From contig CAXPJI010000036.1 of the NCBI GenBank assembly GCA_964217345.1, forward strand, positions 1-64,000: 64,000 bases of DNA. The letters are read 5' to 3'. Each line of letters starts with the position of its first letter. Within the stretch, counting starts at the first letter, position 1. Below, piece by piece: positions 8,585 to 17,732 of the stretch. The position numbers were made by a program, and so were the translations under genes. The notes under the pieces are model-generated. The model searched no databases. It had not been told where the DNA came from and saw nothing but the letters and a program-made list of their open reading frames with translations. This DNA is from UBA3478 sp964217345. Lineage in GTDB: Bacteria; Bacteroidota; Bacteroidia; Flavobacteriales; Flavobacteriaceae.

Positions 8585-11071
8585 TCAAGGTGTATTGATG
8601 TGTTCACCAAGAAATAGTGCATTTAAGAAGAACCGATTCATCCCATAAGAGGTTCCTCTAAAGTTCGGGTTATCAGCAAACATTACCACTCTTCCTGAAC
8701 CTAATGAACTTACTAATATCGAGGCAGCTTTGGAGAGATATTCATTACGGTTCTTTTTAGAAATATATCCATCGATATGGGCGTTCTCTGTGTATTTCGC
8801 TACCGTTGAATAGGCGTTCTCACTGGGTGATAACCATACCGTATTGTTCTTATAAAAAGCGAGTTCATCCGAAGAATATCCAAAGGCAACCGGATGTGTT
8901 CGATCGATTTTAGCTTTAATAAACACCCCTCCGAGAGATTCTCTACCACGGTGTTCACTGGCTTCAACATAAGGTAACTGGGTGGTAGAATCTTTTACCT
9001 TTTCAAGGGTAGTTTCATTAACCAATTTAGAATTGATTGCCCAAGATGAGCCTGTTCCAATAGTGATGAGCGTGTTTCCTCTAGACACCCAATCTTTTAA
9101 TCTTTCTTGAAATGATTCTGGGTAATTTCCCGACACTAAAACAAGTACATTGTACGGATCAAGTGAAACTCTCGATAGATTGCGAACAGGGAGTTTGGTG
9201 ATAGGCATGTCTATTCGAGTATCTAACAAATGCCAAATTTCACCCGCTTCATAAGATCGAGTTCCTGTTCCAATGACCATCGCAGCTTTAGGTTGTTTAA
9301 GTGGTCGCATAGAGCGGCTACCCAAATCAATGCCTGAAGTGCTCCATCCGGTGGTTGCCGAATGTACTTTCAGGTTCAATCTAGAAGCTTCACGCGCTAC
9401 AATCTTAGCTAGAGCCTCTTTAGATAGTTTTTGAAGCGATACTGGAATTACTAAGGATCCGTAACTAAAATTCACTTTACCCTCTTCGGTATTTACCTCA
9501 AAAGGCTTAAAAGCTGCCATAGGCACAATTCCTTGCTTCTGAAGGGCATGAGTAAACGCAGGGACATTATAATCTAAAGCGTCAACAATGTAGGCATATG
9601 CACTGTCGTCCACCTCCGTCTCAATAAGTAAATCTGAAGAGCTTATCGGCTTTACCAAAGAAGGTGATTTTGAAACCCCTCGGTAATTCAACTGATAAAA
9701 ATTAGCTAGCGACCACGCTGAAGCATCGTAATAAACACTATCTCTGTATTTTTCATAGGTCTCAAAGGCGGTTTGAATCATTCGATATTGGGGCTGTTTG
9801 GTAGGCACCACGTAGTCATTACCCTCCTTGTAAACAGCCACTTTATGGTGTTCCATAAGCTCTAAAAACGCCTTTGCTTTATTTCTATCTGGCTCAGAAA
9901 AACGATAAGCCTTAACCGGGTCTTTAGCTGCTCTAGAAATAGCCGAATCAAAAAACATCTTTTGATAAGCTCGCATCATCTGACGGTTATCGACAGCAGC
10001 CTTTAGGGTGGTCATACTCGATACATATTGGTTGCGGATCGTGAAGGGAAAGGTGATTTCACCAAAGGCCGTCGTCTGTTTAAGTCCTCGCGAACTTGCT
10101 TGTTCAAACAAAAGACCTAGCCCTCCTTGCAAGTCAGGATAAGAAGAGCCGTATCCTGGATAGGTACCATCGAAGGCCTCTCGAGTAAAATAGAAAGACC
10201 CGATCGAGTCTAAGGCTTTCGAAAAATAACTTCCATATAACTCGTTCAAGTCTTCATAATTTTCACGAGGCATGATCGGGTCAAGCGAGCCATTAGGTTT
10301 CATCGGCTCAAAAAAGTAAGTACTCTGAGATCCCATTTCATGAAAATCAGTGACCACATTCGGATACCACTGATGATACCAATTTAATTTGCCTTGGCTC
10401 TCTGGGTTTACGGCTAACACCCAATCTCTATTGAGGTCAAACCAGTAGTGATTGGTTCTCCCCCCCGGCCAGTACTCGTTGTGCTCTGCGTCTTGAGGGT
10501 CTGCCACTAGCGGGGAGCCTTTATACATGTTTGCCCAATAAGTATGTCGATCTCTTCCGTCAGGGTTAATTGTTGGGTCTATAAAAATCACCGCATGCTT
10601 CAGAAAATTAGCAACCTCCGCATTGGTTGAAGCGGTAAGTGTGTAAGCTGATAGTAACGCAGCTTCTGAGCTAGAAGGCTCATTTCCGTGCACATTGTAG
10701 GCAAGGTTAATAATCAGCGGGAGTTCCTGATCCGTACACTCTTTCGATAGTGGATTTACCGACTTTAAATGTTCGGTTCTTATCTCTTCTAATCGATCCA
10801 AATTTTTTTCACTAGAGACCACAAGCATAATGAGTCTACGACCCTCATGAGTCTTACCATAATCGATAAGGGTCGCACGAGAACTTTGCTCCGCTAGCTT
10901 CTCTAAGTACTCAACAATGAGATCGTGTCTAGTGTGCTGTTCTCCAATACCATAACCAAGAAAAGATTCTGGGGTTGAAATATTCGACTGATAAGGTTCA
11001 AATCGTTTTAGAAAATAATCCTGAGCCAGTGAAGCCTGAAAAAATAGAATAGATAATAGAATTCGTTTCAT
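8585..11071 (-). CDS. Secreted M14 family zinc carboxypeptidase-like protein
   Basis: This 828-residue protein has a signal peptide (cut after ASLA). The catalytic domain covers roughly residues 25-360. The zinc motif is NVHGNEPSSSE near 127, the substrate-binding FDLNRDW lies near 215, the third zinc ligand is in VVTDFHEMGSQS near 238, and the catalytic Glu is in GLGLLFEQASSRG near 320. The remaining half is a second region seen in large Bacteroidetes M14 proteins. It includes a Rossmann-like stretch (NVLVLVSGNYPESF, NTLITIGTGSSWA) resembling a glutamine-amidotransferase-like fold. It is predicted to act on peptides outside the cytoplasm. The gene follows the membrane-protein gene by 8 bases and converges on the DUF255 gene with one base between stops. 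Confidence 0.9.
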   Translation of the reverse strand: MKRILLSILFFQASLAQDYFLKRFEPYQSNISTPESFLGYGIGEQHTRHDLIVEYLEKLAEQSSRATLIDYGKTHEGRRLIMLVVSSEKNLDRLEEIRTEHLKSVNPLSKECTDQELPLIINLAYNVHGNEPSSSEAALLSAYTLTASTNAEVANFLKHAVIFIDPTINPDGRDRHTYWANMYKGSPLVADPQDAEHNEYWPGGRTNHYWFDLNRDWVLAVNPESQGKLNWYHQWYPNVVTDFHEMGSQSTYFFEPMKPNGSLDPIMPRENYEDLNELYGSYFSKALDSIGSFYFTREAFDGTYPGYGSSYPDLQGGLGLLFEQASSRGLKQTTAFGEITFPFTIRNQYVSSMTTLKAAVDNRQMMRAYQKMFFDSAISRAAKDPVKAYRFSEPDRNKAKAFLELMEHHKVAVYKEGNDYVVPTKQPQYRMIQTAFETYEKYRDSVYYDASAWSLANFYQLNYRGVSKSPSLVKPISSSDLLIETEVDDSAYAYIVDALDYNVPAFTHALQKQGIVPMAAFKPFEVNTEEGKVNFSYGSLVIPVSLQKLSKEALAKIVAREASRLNLKVHSATTGWSTSGIDLGSRSMRPLKQPKAAMVIGTGTRSYEAGEIWHLLDTRIDMPITKLPVRNLSRVSLDPYNVLVLVSGNYPESFQERLKDWVSRGNTLITIGTGSSWAINSKLVNETTLEKVKDSTTQLPYVEASEHRGRESLGGVFIKAKIDRTHPVAFGYSSDELAFYKNNTVWLSPSENAYSTVAKYTENAHIDGYISKKNRNEYLSKAASILVSSLGSGRVVMFADNPNFRGTSYGMNRFFLNALFLGEHINTP

Positions 11072-11079
11072 TGAAAAAA

Positions 11080-11958
11080 CTAGTTAGTTGAGGTATTTAA
11101 GTAACTGTAGTAAAGCCTAATAATCGCGTAACCAAAAAGGCCACCAAGAATAATTAATAAGGCATTCATAACGCCTTGGGCTCCGAAAGATAAACGAAGA
11201 AGTATCGTAGAAATGACAAAGCCTGTATTCCGTAAAAGCTTAAAATGGTTCGAAGTGAGGCCATAAGAAAGCAAAAGAATCAGAACGTCTGATAAAATCA
11301 AAAGTGTAAAGAAATCTTGATAAAATATGGTATTGAGATTATTATTCATACCCTTAATCAGATGCTCACCATCGATTTCTAAATACACAAAATCAATGAG
11401 GTGAATTACACTAACTACAAGAATAACGATCAATAGAATAACAGCAATCGCCTTTTTAAAATAAGGAAAGGTTTCTTTCTCCTCGGTTACATTTTTACTA
11501 CTTAGTTCAATAATTCTACGATTAGTTTTATGAAACCAAACGATAATTAACATGAGTAACAATACGCAACCTAAGTCGACCAAAAGATTGATCAGTGATG
11601 TATCATCAAAACTAGCATTCGGAAAATCGATTAAAGTAACATCGTTAAAGACCTTTCGAATCAGAATGAGGCATATAATCTCAAACTGTTTAATCAGTGA
11701 TGTGGTAAACGATCGCGGCAAATAATACACCAGTAAGAAGGTCTCATAGATGAGAATAAACGAAAATGGAGTATAGATTGCGCTAATGGGATTTTTGAGT
11801 AGTTCTCTGTCGAGTAACTCAAAGTCAAAAAATGAATTGACTCCAATTAGTGTGGCATGAATAACAAAACCTATTAAAGAAAGAAAAAGCGTAATACGCT
11901 CTACCGTCTCACGATTTCTCGAGGAGAAAATCACTGCAAAATAATCATGTACTTTCAT
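11080..11958 (-). CDS. Multi-pass membrane protein of unknown function
   Basis: I do not recognise the family. The 292-residue protein shows about seven hydrophobic segments, for example LFLSLIGFVIHATLIGV near residue 25, FILIYETFLLVYYL near 68, LVDLGCVLLLMLIIVWF near 130, AVILLIVILVVSVIHLI near 173, LLILSDVLILLLSYGL near 217 and a C-terminal pair around 245-282. A charged loop (NRRIIELSSKNVTEEKE) lies between the third and fourth. There is no signal peptide and no catalytic motif. It lies 8 bases upstream of the M14 peptidase gene and probably shares its transcript. A perfect 12-bp palindrome lies 23 bases upstream of its start. Confidence 0.65.
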   Translation of the reverse strand: MKVHDYFAVIFSSRNRETVERITLFLSLIGFVIHATLIGVNSFFDFELLDRELLKNPISAIYTPFSFILIYETFLLVYYLPRSFTTSLIKQFEIICLILIRKVFNDVTLIDFPNASFDDTSLINLLVDLGCVLLLMLIIVWFHKTNRRIIELSSKNVTEEKETFPYFKKAIAVILLIVILVVSVIHLIDFVYLEIDGEHLIKGMNNNLNTIFYQDFFTLLILSDVLILLLSYGLTSNHFKLLRNTGFVISTILLRLSFGAQGVMNALLIILGGLFGYAIIRLYYSYLNTSTN

Positions 11959-11980
11959 CTAGTTAAGGTACTCGATTATT

Positions 11981-11992
11981 TCAATTAATTGA
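11981..11992. repeat. 12-bp perfect palindrome upstream of membrane-protein gene
   Basis: TCAATTAATTGA is self-complementary and sits 23 bases upstream of the minus-strand start at 11958, flanked by GATTAT and ATAATC. It could be an operator half-site pair, but short AT-rich palindromes arise by chance. Confidence 0.3.
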
Positions 11993-12019
11993 TAATCAGT
12001 TTTCTGTAGCGAACAAAAA

Positions 12020-12418
12020 CTATTGTTTCTTAGGAAGTTTCAAGATCTTTCCGATTCCGAAAGCGAGATTCCAAGGTTCATTAGCAGAATCATAATATCC
12101 TAAAAAGGTCAGTTTTAAACCAGATTTTTTGCTTTGCCAAAAAACCCCGGCTCCATTGGCAGGGGCAACCTTTAAACTTTCTTCATTTTTAAATTTTAAA
12201 GAAGGCGTAAACACAATTCCAGATTTACTGTTGGGGGAATCGAATAAATAAAGTGTCGGCCCTCCAATATTTAAATAAAACGATTGCTCATCGTCGATCA
12301 TAAAATTAAGCTGACCAGCAGGCATGAATTCGAAAGATGTTTGAGCTTTAACTTGAAAGGATAGCCCAACAAAGCATACACTAACTAATGCGCGATAAAA
12401 GGTCTTTGATTTTCTCAT
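12020..12418 (-). CDS. Small secreted hypothetical protein
   Basis: This 132-residue protein has a clear signal peptide (ending near VKAQTSF). The rest alternates beta-type segments (FYLNIGGPTLYLF, GIVFTPSLKF, GAGVFWQSKKSGLKLTFLGYY, LAFGIGKIL), which suggests a small beta-sheet or barrel-like periplasmic or outer-membrane protein. I cannot assign a family. Its ATG overlaps the stop of the upstream DUF6526-like gene by four bases (ATGA), so the two are co-translated. Confidence 0.65.
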   Translation of the reverse strand: MRKSKTFYRALVSVCFVGLSFQVKAQTSFEFMPAGQLNFMIDDEQSFYLNIGGPTLYLFDSPNSKSGIVFTPSLKFKNEESLKVAPANGAGVFWQSKKSGLKLTFLGYYDSANEPWNLAFGIGKILKLPKKQ

Positions 12419-12843
12419 ACTCTATAATAATCCCCTTTCCAATTTTTAATTTGGGCCTTGATTTCTTTCGAAGAAAGCTGCTCTTTAATAGCTCTATCTA
12501 GAAGCTCTAAATATTCCTCATCTGAGGCAAATCGAAGGGCGATTATCTGAGAAAATCTCAGTTCTGTGGGTAATGTTTTACCTGTTAATATGAAATATCT
12601 CAAGCGTTCTTCGGCTCTGATCGCTCTATCTTGCGCCTTGAGTGCGAAGGTTCTGGTGAACCACATAAATAGAATGAGGATCGGGAACAACACGAGTAAC
12701 AAAGTAGCGATGTAAAAGTTATCCTCTGATGAGAAGATGAGATGACTCAATGTACCTCCCGCAAAAAGGAGTATGAGAACGAAAAGTGCCCCGTGAAATC
12801 CAGGAACCATTCGCGTGTGATTTTTAAAATTCTGTTCTTTCAT
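12415..12843 (-). CDS. DUF6526-like small membrane protein
   Basis: This 142-residue protein has the layout of the DUF6526 family. A hydrophilic start (KEQNFKNHTRMVPGFH) is followed by two membrane segments (GALFVLILLFAGGTLSHLIF and IATLLLVLFPILILFMWFT). A cytoplasmic tail then contains the RAEERLRYFILTGK and RFSQIIALRFASDEE elements. The family has no known function. It heads a two-gene unit with the small secreted protein downstream (ATGA overlap). It is divergent from the MFS gene with a 100-base intergenic region that holds a possible -7 box for the MFS gene. Confidence 0.75.
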   Translation of the reverse strand: MKEQNFKNHTRMVPGFHGALFVLILLFAGGTLSHLIFSSEDNFYIATLLLVLFPILILFMWFTRTFALKAQDRAIRAEERLRYFILTGKTLPTELRFSQIIALRFASDEEYLELLDRAIKEQLSSKEIKAQIKNWKGDYYRV

Positions 12844-12907
12844 ACCAATTCTTTTGAAAAGGTGAATTTAAGCATTAAGATTCATTAGCTCCTTATCAAA
12901 TCTTTTT

Positions 12908-12915
12908 CATCTTTG
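12908..12915 (+). promoter_or_regulatory. Possible -7 promoter box for the MFS gene
   Basis: CATCTTTG matches the Bacteroidetes -7 consensus TAnnTTTG at seven of eight positions and lies 28 bases before the ATG. No clear TTG is found at the -33 position; a TTA is 20 bases upstream. Confidence 0.35.
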
Positions 12916-12943
12916 CGGCAGTCAATCAACGACTATTTTTTCG

Positions 12944-14101
12944 ATGAGTTCACTGGGTCTTATTTTAAGTAATCGTCGGTATTGGGCACCTGCCTATGCC
13001 TTTATGTGTCTCAATTTGATTTATGGAACTTGGGCCATCTATATTCCGACCATTAAGGAGACCCTTGGAATTAACAAGTCTGAATTAGGCCTTGCCATTT
13101 TTGCAATGGCCCTCGGTAACTTCTTCATTCTAACGTTAGCTCCAAAAATCAACGATGTTCTCGGGTGCGGAAGATCTACGAAACTAGGACTGCTCGCACT
13201 TTCCGTTTTCGGTGTTGGCCCCTATTTAGCTCATAGTTATATTACCCTTTGCATTACTCTATTCTTGGTGGGTGCAGCACAAGGCTTTCTCGATGTATCG
13301 ATGAATGCCACGGTTTCTCAAATTGAAAAAGACGACAAAGTAACTTTAATGGCCGCGATGCATGGCTTTTTTAGTTTAGGCGGAGTGGCAGCGGGTCTAG
13401 GAACCTTTTTGATTCCTATTTTGAATGCACCGGTGGAACACAGCTTACTCATTGTCCTGCTTATTGCGATACCCAACTACTCGTTAAGTAAACAATACGA
13501 ATCGGTGACTGCACCAATTGCAAAAGGAAGCAAGAGACCATCAAACGCACTAAGACCTCTAATTATGTTAGGGTTAATATCGTTAGTAGCTATGGGAAGT
13601 GAAGGGGCTATTGTCGACTGGAGCGGATTATACCTTGAAGAGATTGTAAAAGTAAATACCGCATGGATCGGGGCAGGATTTCTAGTGTTCTCCATCACAA
13701 TGACTCTCGGGAGATTCTTGGGAGACGGGCTTAGCACCCGACTAGGCTCAGAAAAAGTCTTAATTCTAGGGATACTGACTTCTGTTATCGGATACCTCGG
13801 TGTATTAACTGCCGATTCAACCTTTAGCGTTATTGGGTTTGCCATTATAGGAGCAGGCTTTTCAGTATTAGTCCCCGAACTATTTCGAATGGCGGGTAAG
13901 CAAGACGAAATCCCTTCGAGCAAGGCCATCGCTATTGTAGCAGGATTCGGATATTCGGGATTTCTTACAGGGCCAGTAATTTTAGGGATAACTGCCGAAA
14001 CCTATGGTCTGACCACCAGTTATTATGGCCTAACCTCAGCTGCCCTTATCATCGGCTTACTCTCTATTTATCTTTCTATCAAAAAGAGAAGAAGTAATTA
14101 G
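12944..14101 (+). CDS. MFS transporter
   Basis: This 385-residue integral membrane protein has about twelve hydrophobic segments in two six-helix halves. The first half has an A-motif-like region after helix 2 (APKINDVLGCGRSTKLGL) and the second half repeats it (GRFLGDGLSTRLGSEKVL), which is typical of the major facilitator superfamily. GAAQGFLDVSMNATVSQIE in helix 4 and SEGAIVDWSGLYLEE at the start of the second half resemble the YbjJ-like/sugar-phosphate-independent branch, whose substrates are mostly unknown. It stands alone between a divergent unit and the secreted Asp-box protein that follows 48 bases later. The substrate cannot be predicted. Confidence 0.88.
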   Translation: MSSLGLILSNRRYWAPAYAFMCLNLIYGTWAIYIPTIKETLGINKSELGLAIFAMALGNFFILTLAPKINDVLGCGRSTKLGLLALSVFGVGPYLAHSYITLCITLFLVGAAQGFLDVSMNATVSQIEKDDKVTLMAAMHGFFSLGGVAAGLGTFLIPILNAPVEHSLLIVLLIAIPNYSLSKQYESVTAPIAKGSKRPSNALRPLIMLGLISLVAMGSEGAIVDWSGLYLEEIVKVNTAWIGAGFLVFSITMTLGRFLGDGLSTRLGSEKVLILGILTSVIGYLGVLTADSTFSVIGFAIIGAGFSVLVPELFRMAGKQDEIPSSKAIAIVAGFGYSGFLTGPVILGITAETYGLTTSYYGLTSAALIIGLLSIYLSIKKRRSN

Positions 14102-14149
14102 GGTCGATAGCGAACAATCCCTAAATTCATTCGGTTAATTTCTCATTCT

Positions 14150-17100
14150 ATGAAGCATTTCATCTATGCCCTGTCGTTGCTTGCAGTAACCTCAAGCTTC
14201 TCACAATCCATTGAAAAACAGTTAGACGCCACAGTTTTCAGAAATATCGGTCCCTTTCGTGGGGGAAGAGCGAACGGAGTCTCAGGAGTAAAAGGTGATC
14301 CGCTTACCTATTATATGGCTACCACGGGAGGTGGTATTTGGAAAACTACTGATGCCGGTCATCGCTGGGAAAATATTTCGGATAGATATTTTTCAGTCGG
14401 TGCCACCTCAGCCATCATCACTTCTGAATCGAATCCCAATATTATCTATGCGGGAACTGGTGAGCACGCTCCTCGAGGAGTAATGACGAGCTACGGAAAT
14501 GGAGTTTACAAATCAAATGACGCCGGTAATACTTGGAGTCATCTTGGGCTAGAGGCCACTGAAAACATATCTAGAATAGTAGTTCATCCGACCAATCCTG
14601 ATATTGTATTTGTGGCAGCACAAGGTGCCCTTTACCGACCCAATAAAGAACGCGGAATTTATAAAAGTATCGACGGTGGTAAATCGTGGAAGTTGGTGTT
14701 GCATGTAGATCAAAACACCGGAGCGAGCGACCTGTCTTTAGACATGAACAACCCTATGATGCTTTACGCTTCGATGTGGGATTATCAGCGTTCACCCTGG
14801 GAGATCAGATCGGGAGGCCCTGGCAGCGGTTTATATAAATCTACCGACGGAGGTGAGACTTGGGAACGACTCGAAAACGGCCTTCCTACAGCCTTAGGTA
14901 AGATGTCTATCGCAGTCTCTAGAGCTGATTCAAACTGGGTTTATAGCCTTATCGAAAGTGATTCAAATAAGGAGCTTGGAGGTTTATTTTTATCTAAAAA
15001 TGCAGGAGAGTCTTGGTCTCGAGTAAGCGATGATCACCGACTCATTCAAAGGGCATGGTACTATATCGAAGTATTTCCAGACCCAAAAAACAGGGAAGCA
15101 GTAACTGTTTTAAGTGCTCCGCACCTCTACTCTACAGATGCAGGTAAGAGCTTCAAAGTCATTGACGGATATCACGGGGATTATCACGACATGTGGATTA
15201 ACCCCGATAATCCAAAGAACCGAGCCATCGCAGACGACGGAGGAGTATCTATAACCTTTGATGATGGTGATAACTGGACGCACCAGGATAATATGCCAAC
15301 CGCACAACTCTATCGAGTTTCTGCAGATAATCTATGGCCGTACAACCTGTATGCCGGCCAACAAGACAACACATCGCTAAGAATTTCGACGATTGCTCTG
15401 GGCATGGGCGGTATTAGTGAACGTCACTGGCAGTATGCAGCAGGTGGAGAAAGCGCCTTTGTAGCCTTTGATCCGAATAACCCTCAAAAAACCATGGGGG
15501 GCAGCTATCTCGGCTCCATCGACATTACTGACATGACGAGTCTTGCTAGCACAAACATTATAAACGAGCCCAGACAATACCTTGGTCTAGCTGCAAGAGA
15601 TATGAAATATCTATTCAACTGGAATGCTCCTATCATTCGTTCTATTCATGAAGAAAATACCTATTACCATGGAGCACAATACGTTTTAAAAACCATAGAT
15701 GAAGGTCAGAACTGGACGATAATTTCCCCAGACCTTACCAGAGATCAAGATGCAAAACAGGGTAAAGGAGGACTTCCTTATACCAATGAGGCAGTAGGGG
15801 CAGAAAATTACGGCACGCTAACCTACCTCACAGAATCAAGTCAACCCGGCACACTTTACACCGCAAGTGACGACGGGCTAATTCATCGTACTATCGATGG
15901 AGGAGCGACCTGGACCAATATTACTCCTAAGAAACTTCAAGAAACCTTAATTAACGTTATCGAGGTGTCTCCGCATGATGAAAACACCCTATTTATTGCA
16001 ACCACAAGATATAAGTTCGGAGATTACCATCCCGGTTTATACAAAACTGAAAACGGCGGGAAGTCATGGGAAGCCATCAACGAAGGAATCCCTTACGGCG
16101 CCTATACCCGAGTAATACGTCAAGATTCAGAGGTACCCAATTTACTATTCGCAGGAACTGAATTAGGGCTATACATCTCAACAGACTCTGGAGCACATTG
16201 GGAAAAATATATGCGCAACTTACCTGTAGTACCGATTACCGATCTTCTCGTTAAAGGAAATGATTTAGTAATCGCTACCCAAGGAAGATCGTTTTGGATT
16301 TTAGACGATTTAAATATCATTCGATCCTACGCTAGTGGGGGTGTTCAAACGCTTTATCCACCCAAAACAGCAATGCTTGGACACTGGTATAGTAGCATGA
16401 ATAGCAGCGATCCGAGTGGTACAGATGACTTTGAAGGAGTAAATCCGGCGAGTGGAGCCACCATTTACTATCACTTACCGGCGCTTTCAGAAGATGAGGA
16501 GGTCATCCTCACCCTTTATAGCGAAGAAGGTCAAATGATAAGGAGTTTTAGCTCTATAGAAGACGCCAACTATGTCTCATACGACGGATACCCTTCAGCC
16601 GAACCTACTCTCCCTAAAAAAGAAGGGCTCAATCGTTTTGTTTGGGACTTAAGACACCCTAACCTTGAAGGCGTGCCAGAAGTTTATATCGAGGCCAGTT
16701 TCAGAGGTCACAAAGTCAGCCCAGGACAATACCAAATTGAACTTAAATTCAAAGACCAGGTAATTAAACAGCCTTTAGAAGTCGTTGCAAGTCCACTCTC
16801 AAAAACGACCAAAGAACAGTGGGAAATGTATGATTCTTTCATGAAGGCTGCTGAGGCTAACTATAACGAAATGACCCGTCAAACGAATCGACTTCACAGC
16901 CTCTCAAAACAGCTAGAAAAACTTATCACTAGTAGTTTGCCTGGAGAACTAAAGGCCCAAGCTAAAGCTTTACAAAAAGAACTGAATGATTGGGATGCTA
17001 AAATGGTTCAACGACTAAGTAAGGCTTACGATGATGTAGAAAACTATGAGAATGGTTTTACGGCTAATTATATCCGAGCATTCAATGAAGCAGACTCTTC

Positions 17101-17260
17101 AGAGCCACGAGTAACTGAAGGCACCAAACGAGTGATTGAAGAACTCAATAAGGAGTGGTCTTTTCTAAAAGCCGAAGGTGATCGATTAGAATCAGAAGCC
17201 ATCCCTAACCTAAACAAACTACTTTTTGAAGCAGGAATTGGAGCTCTGAATGGCAAGTAA
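14150..17260 (+). CDS. Secreted Asp-box (VPS10/sortilin-like) beta-propeller protein
   Basis: This large secreted protein (1036 residues) has a signal peptide cut after SSFSQ. It carries about eleven Asp-box repeats of the form S/T-x-D-x-G-x-x-W, for example KTTDAGHRWENI, KSNDAGNTWSHL, KSIDGGKSWKLV, KSTDGGETWERL, RTIDGGATWTNI and KTENGGKSWEAI. These are spread over residues 60-690 and predict one or two multi-bladed propellers like sortilin/VPS10 and BNR proteins. The last third contains a beta domain (GLNRFVWDLRHPNLEGV) and a helical tail of about 130 residues. Bacteroidetes annotations often call this family glycosyl hydrolase, but no catalytic residues of a known GH family are evident. Ligand binding or peptide handling is equally possible. 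Confidence 0.87.
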   Translation: MKHFIYALSLLAVTSSFSQSIEKQLDATVFRNIGPFRGGRANGVSGVKGDPLTYYMATTGGGIWKTTDAGHRWENISDRYFSVGATSAIITSESNPNIIYAGTGEHAPRGVMTSYGNGVYKSNDAGNTWSHLGLEATENISRIVVHPTNPDIVFVAAQGALYRPNKERGIYKSIDGGKSWKLVLHVDQNTGASDLSLDMNNPMMLYASMWDYQRSPWEIRSGGPGSGLYKSTDGGETWERLENGLPTALGKMSIAVSRADSNWVYSLIESDSNKELGGLFLSKNAGESWSRVSDDHRLIQRAWYYIEVFPDPKNREAVTVLSAPHLYSTDAGKSFKVIDGYHGDYHDMWINPDNPKNRAIADDGGVSITFDDGDNWTHQDNMPTAQLYRVSADNLWPYNLYAGQQDNTSLRISTIALGMGGISERHWQYAAGGESAFVAFDPNNPQKTMGGSYLGSIDITDMTSLASTNIINEPRQYLGLAARDMKYLFNWNAPIIRSIHEENTYYHGAQYVLKTIDEGQNWTIISPDLTRDQDAKQGKGGLPYTNEAVGAENYGTLTYLTESSQPGTLYTASDDGLIHRTIDGGATWTNITPKKLQETLINVIEVSPHDENTLFIATTRYKFGDYHPGLYKTENGGKSWEAINEGIPYGAYTRVIRQDSEVPNLLFAGTELGLYISTDSGAHWEKYMRNLPVVPITDLLVKGNDLVIATQGRSFWILDDLNIIRSYASGGVQTLYPPKTAMLGHWYSSMNSSDPSGTDDFEGVNPASGATIYYHLPALSEDEEVILTLYSEEGQMIRSFSSIEDANYVSYDGYPSAEPTLPKKEGLNRFVWDLRHPNLEGVPEVYIEASFRGHKVSPGQYQIELKFKDQVIKQPLEVVASPLSKTTKEQWEMYDSFMKAAEANYNEMTRQTNRLHSLSKQLEKLITSSLPGELKAQAKALQKELNDWDAKMVQRLSKAYDDVENYENGFTANYIRAFNEADSSEPRVTEGTKRVIEELNKEWSFLKAEGDRLESEAIPNLNKLLFEAGIGALNGK

Positions 17261-17292
17261 CCTAAGTAACAGAAAAGGGATAATTGAAGGTC

Positions 17293-17300
17293 TATCTTTG
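17293..17300 (+). promoter_or_regulatory. Possible -7 promoter box for thioredoxin
   Basis: TATCTTTG fits the Bacteroidetes -7 consensus TAnnTTTG exactly and ends 14 bases before the thioredoxin ATG. No TTG lies at the usual -33 distance. Confidence 0.4.
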
Positions 17301-17314
17301 TAAAAAATAAGCAC

Positions 17315-17665
17315 ATGCCTACTGTAAAATTAACGACACAGAAATTCAAAGAAGACATCTTTGATTATACCGCTGAAAAAGAGTGGAACTATAAAGGTGA
17401 TAAGCCAGCCATTATTGACTTTTACGCCGATTGGTGTGGCCCATGCAAGATGGTCGCTCCAATTCTTGAAGAACTAAGTAATGAGAACCCTGATGTCATC
17501 ATCTATAAGGTAGATACAGAAATTGAACAAGAACTATCTGCAGTATTTCAAATTAGAAGTATTCCTAGCATCTTATTCATCCCTAAAGATCGCCAACCCA
17601 TGATGCAGGCAGGAGCACTACCAAAAAATGCGCTGCAAGAGATCATCGACAAAGAACTCGTATAA
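17315..17665 (+). CDS. Thioredoxin
   Basis: This 116-residue cytosolic thioredoxin reduces protein disulphides. The active site FYADWCGPCKMVAP near residue 40 is canonical, the cis-proline loop is RSIPSILF near 84, and the final helix GALPKNALQEIID ends the domain. There is no signal peptide. It differs from minimal thioredoxin by about ten extra N-terminal residues. It follows the Asp-box gene by 54 bases, has its own probable -7 box, and is closed by a strong terminator, so it is likely a single-gene unit. The fold assignment is certain; a specific partner is not evident. Confidence 0.95.
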   Translation: MPTVKLTTQKFKEDIFDYTAEKEWNYKGDKPAIIDFYADWCGPCKMVAPILEELSNENPDVIIYKVDTEIEQELSAVFQIRSIPSILFIPKDRQPMMQAGALPKNALQEIIDKELV

Positions 17666-17690
17666 CGAGAATTAAAGATTCATACGTGAA

Positions 17691-17716
17691 AGCCACTCAT
17701 GGAGTGGCTTTTTTTA
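17691..17716 (+). terminator. Intrinsic terminator after thioredoxin
   Basis: A perfect 8-bp stem (AGCCACTC / GAGTGGCT, 17691-17698 with 17702-17709) has a three-base loop and is followed by a run of seven T. It lies 26 bases after the stop codon. Confidence 0.88.
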
Positions 17717-17732
17717 TCTTAGAACAAAAAAG

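Noticed and set aside
13477..13929. 150-residue open frame on the minus strand inside the MFS gene
   Set aside because: Low-complexity Ser/Pro/Ile composition, no start context, and fully covered by a clear MFS gene on the other strand.
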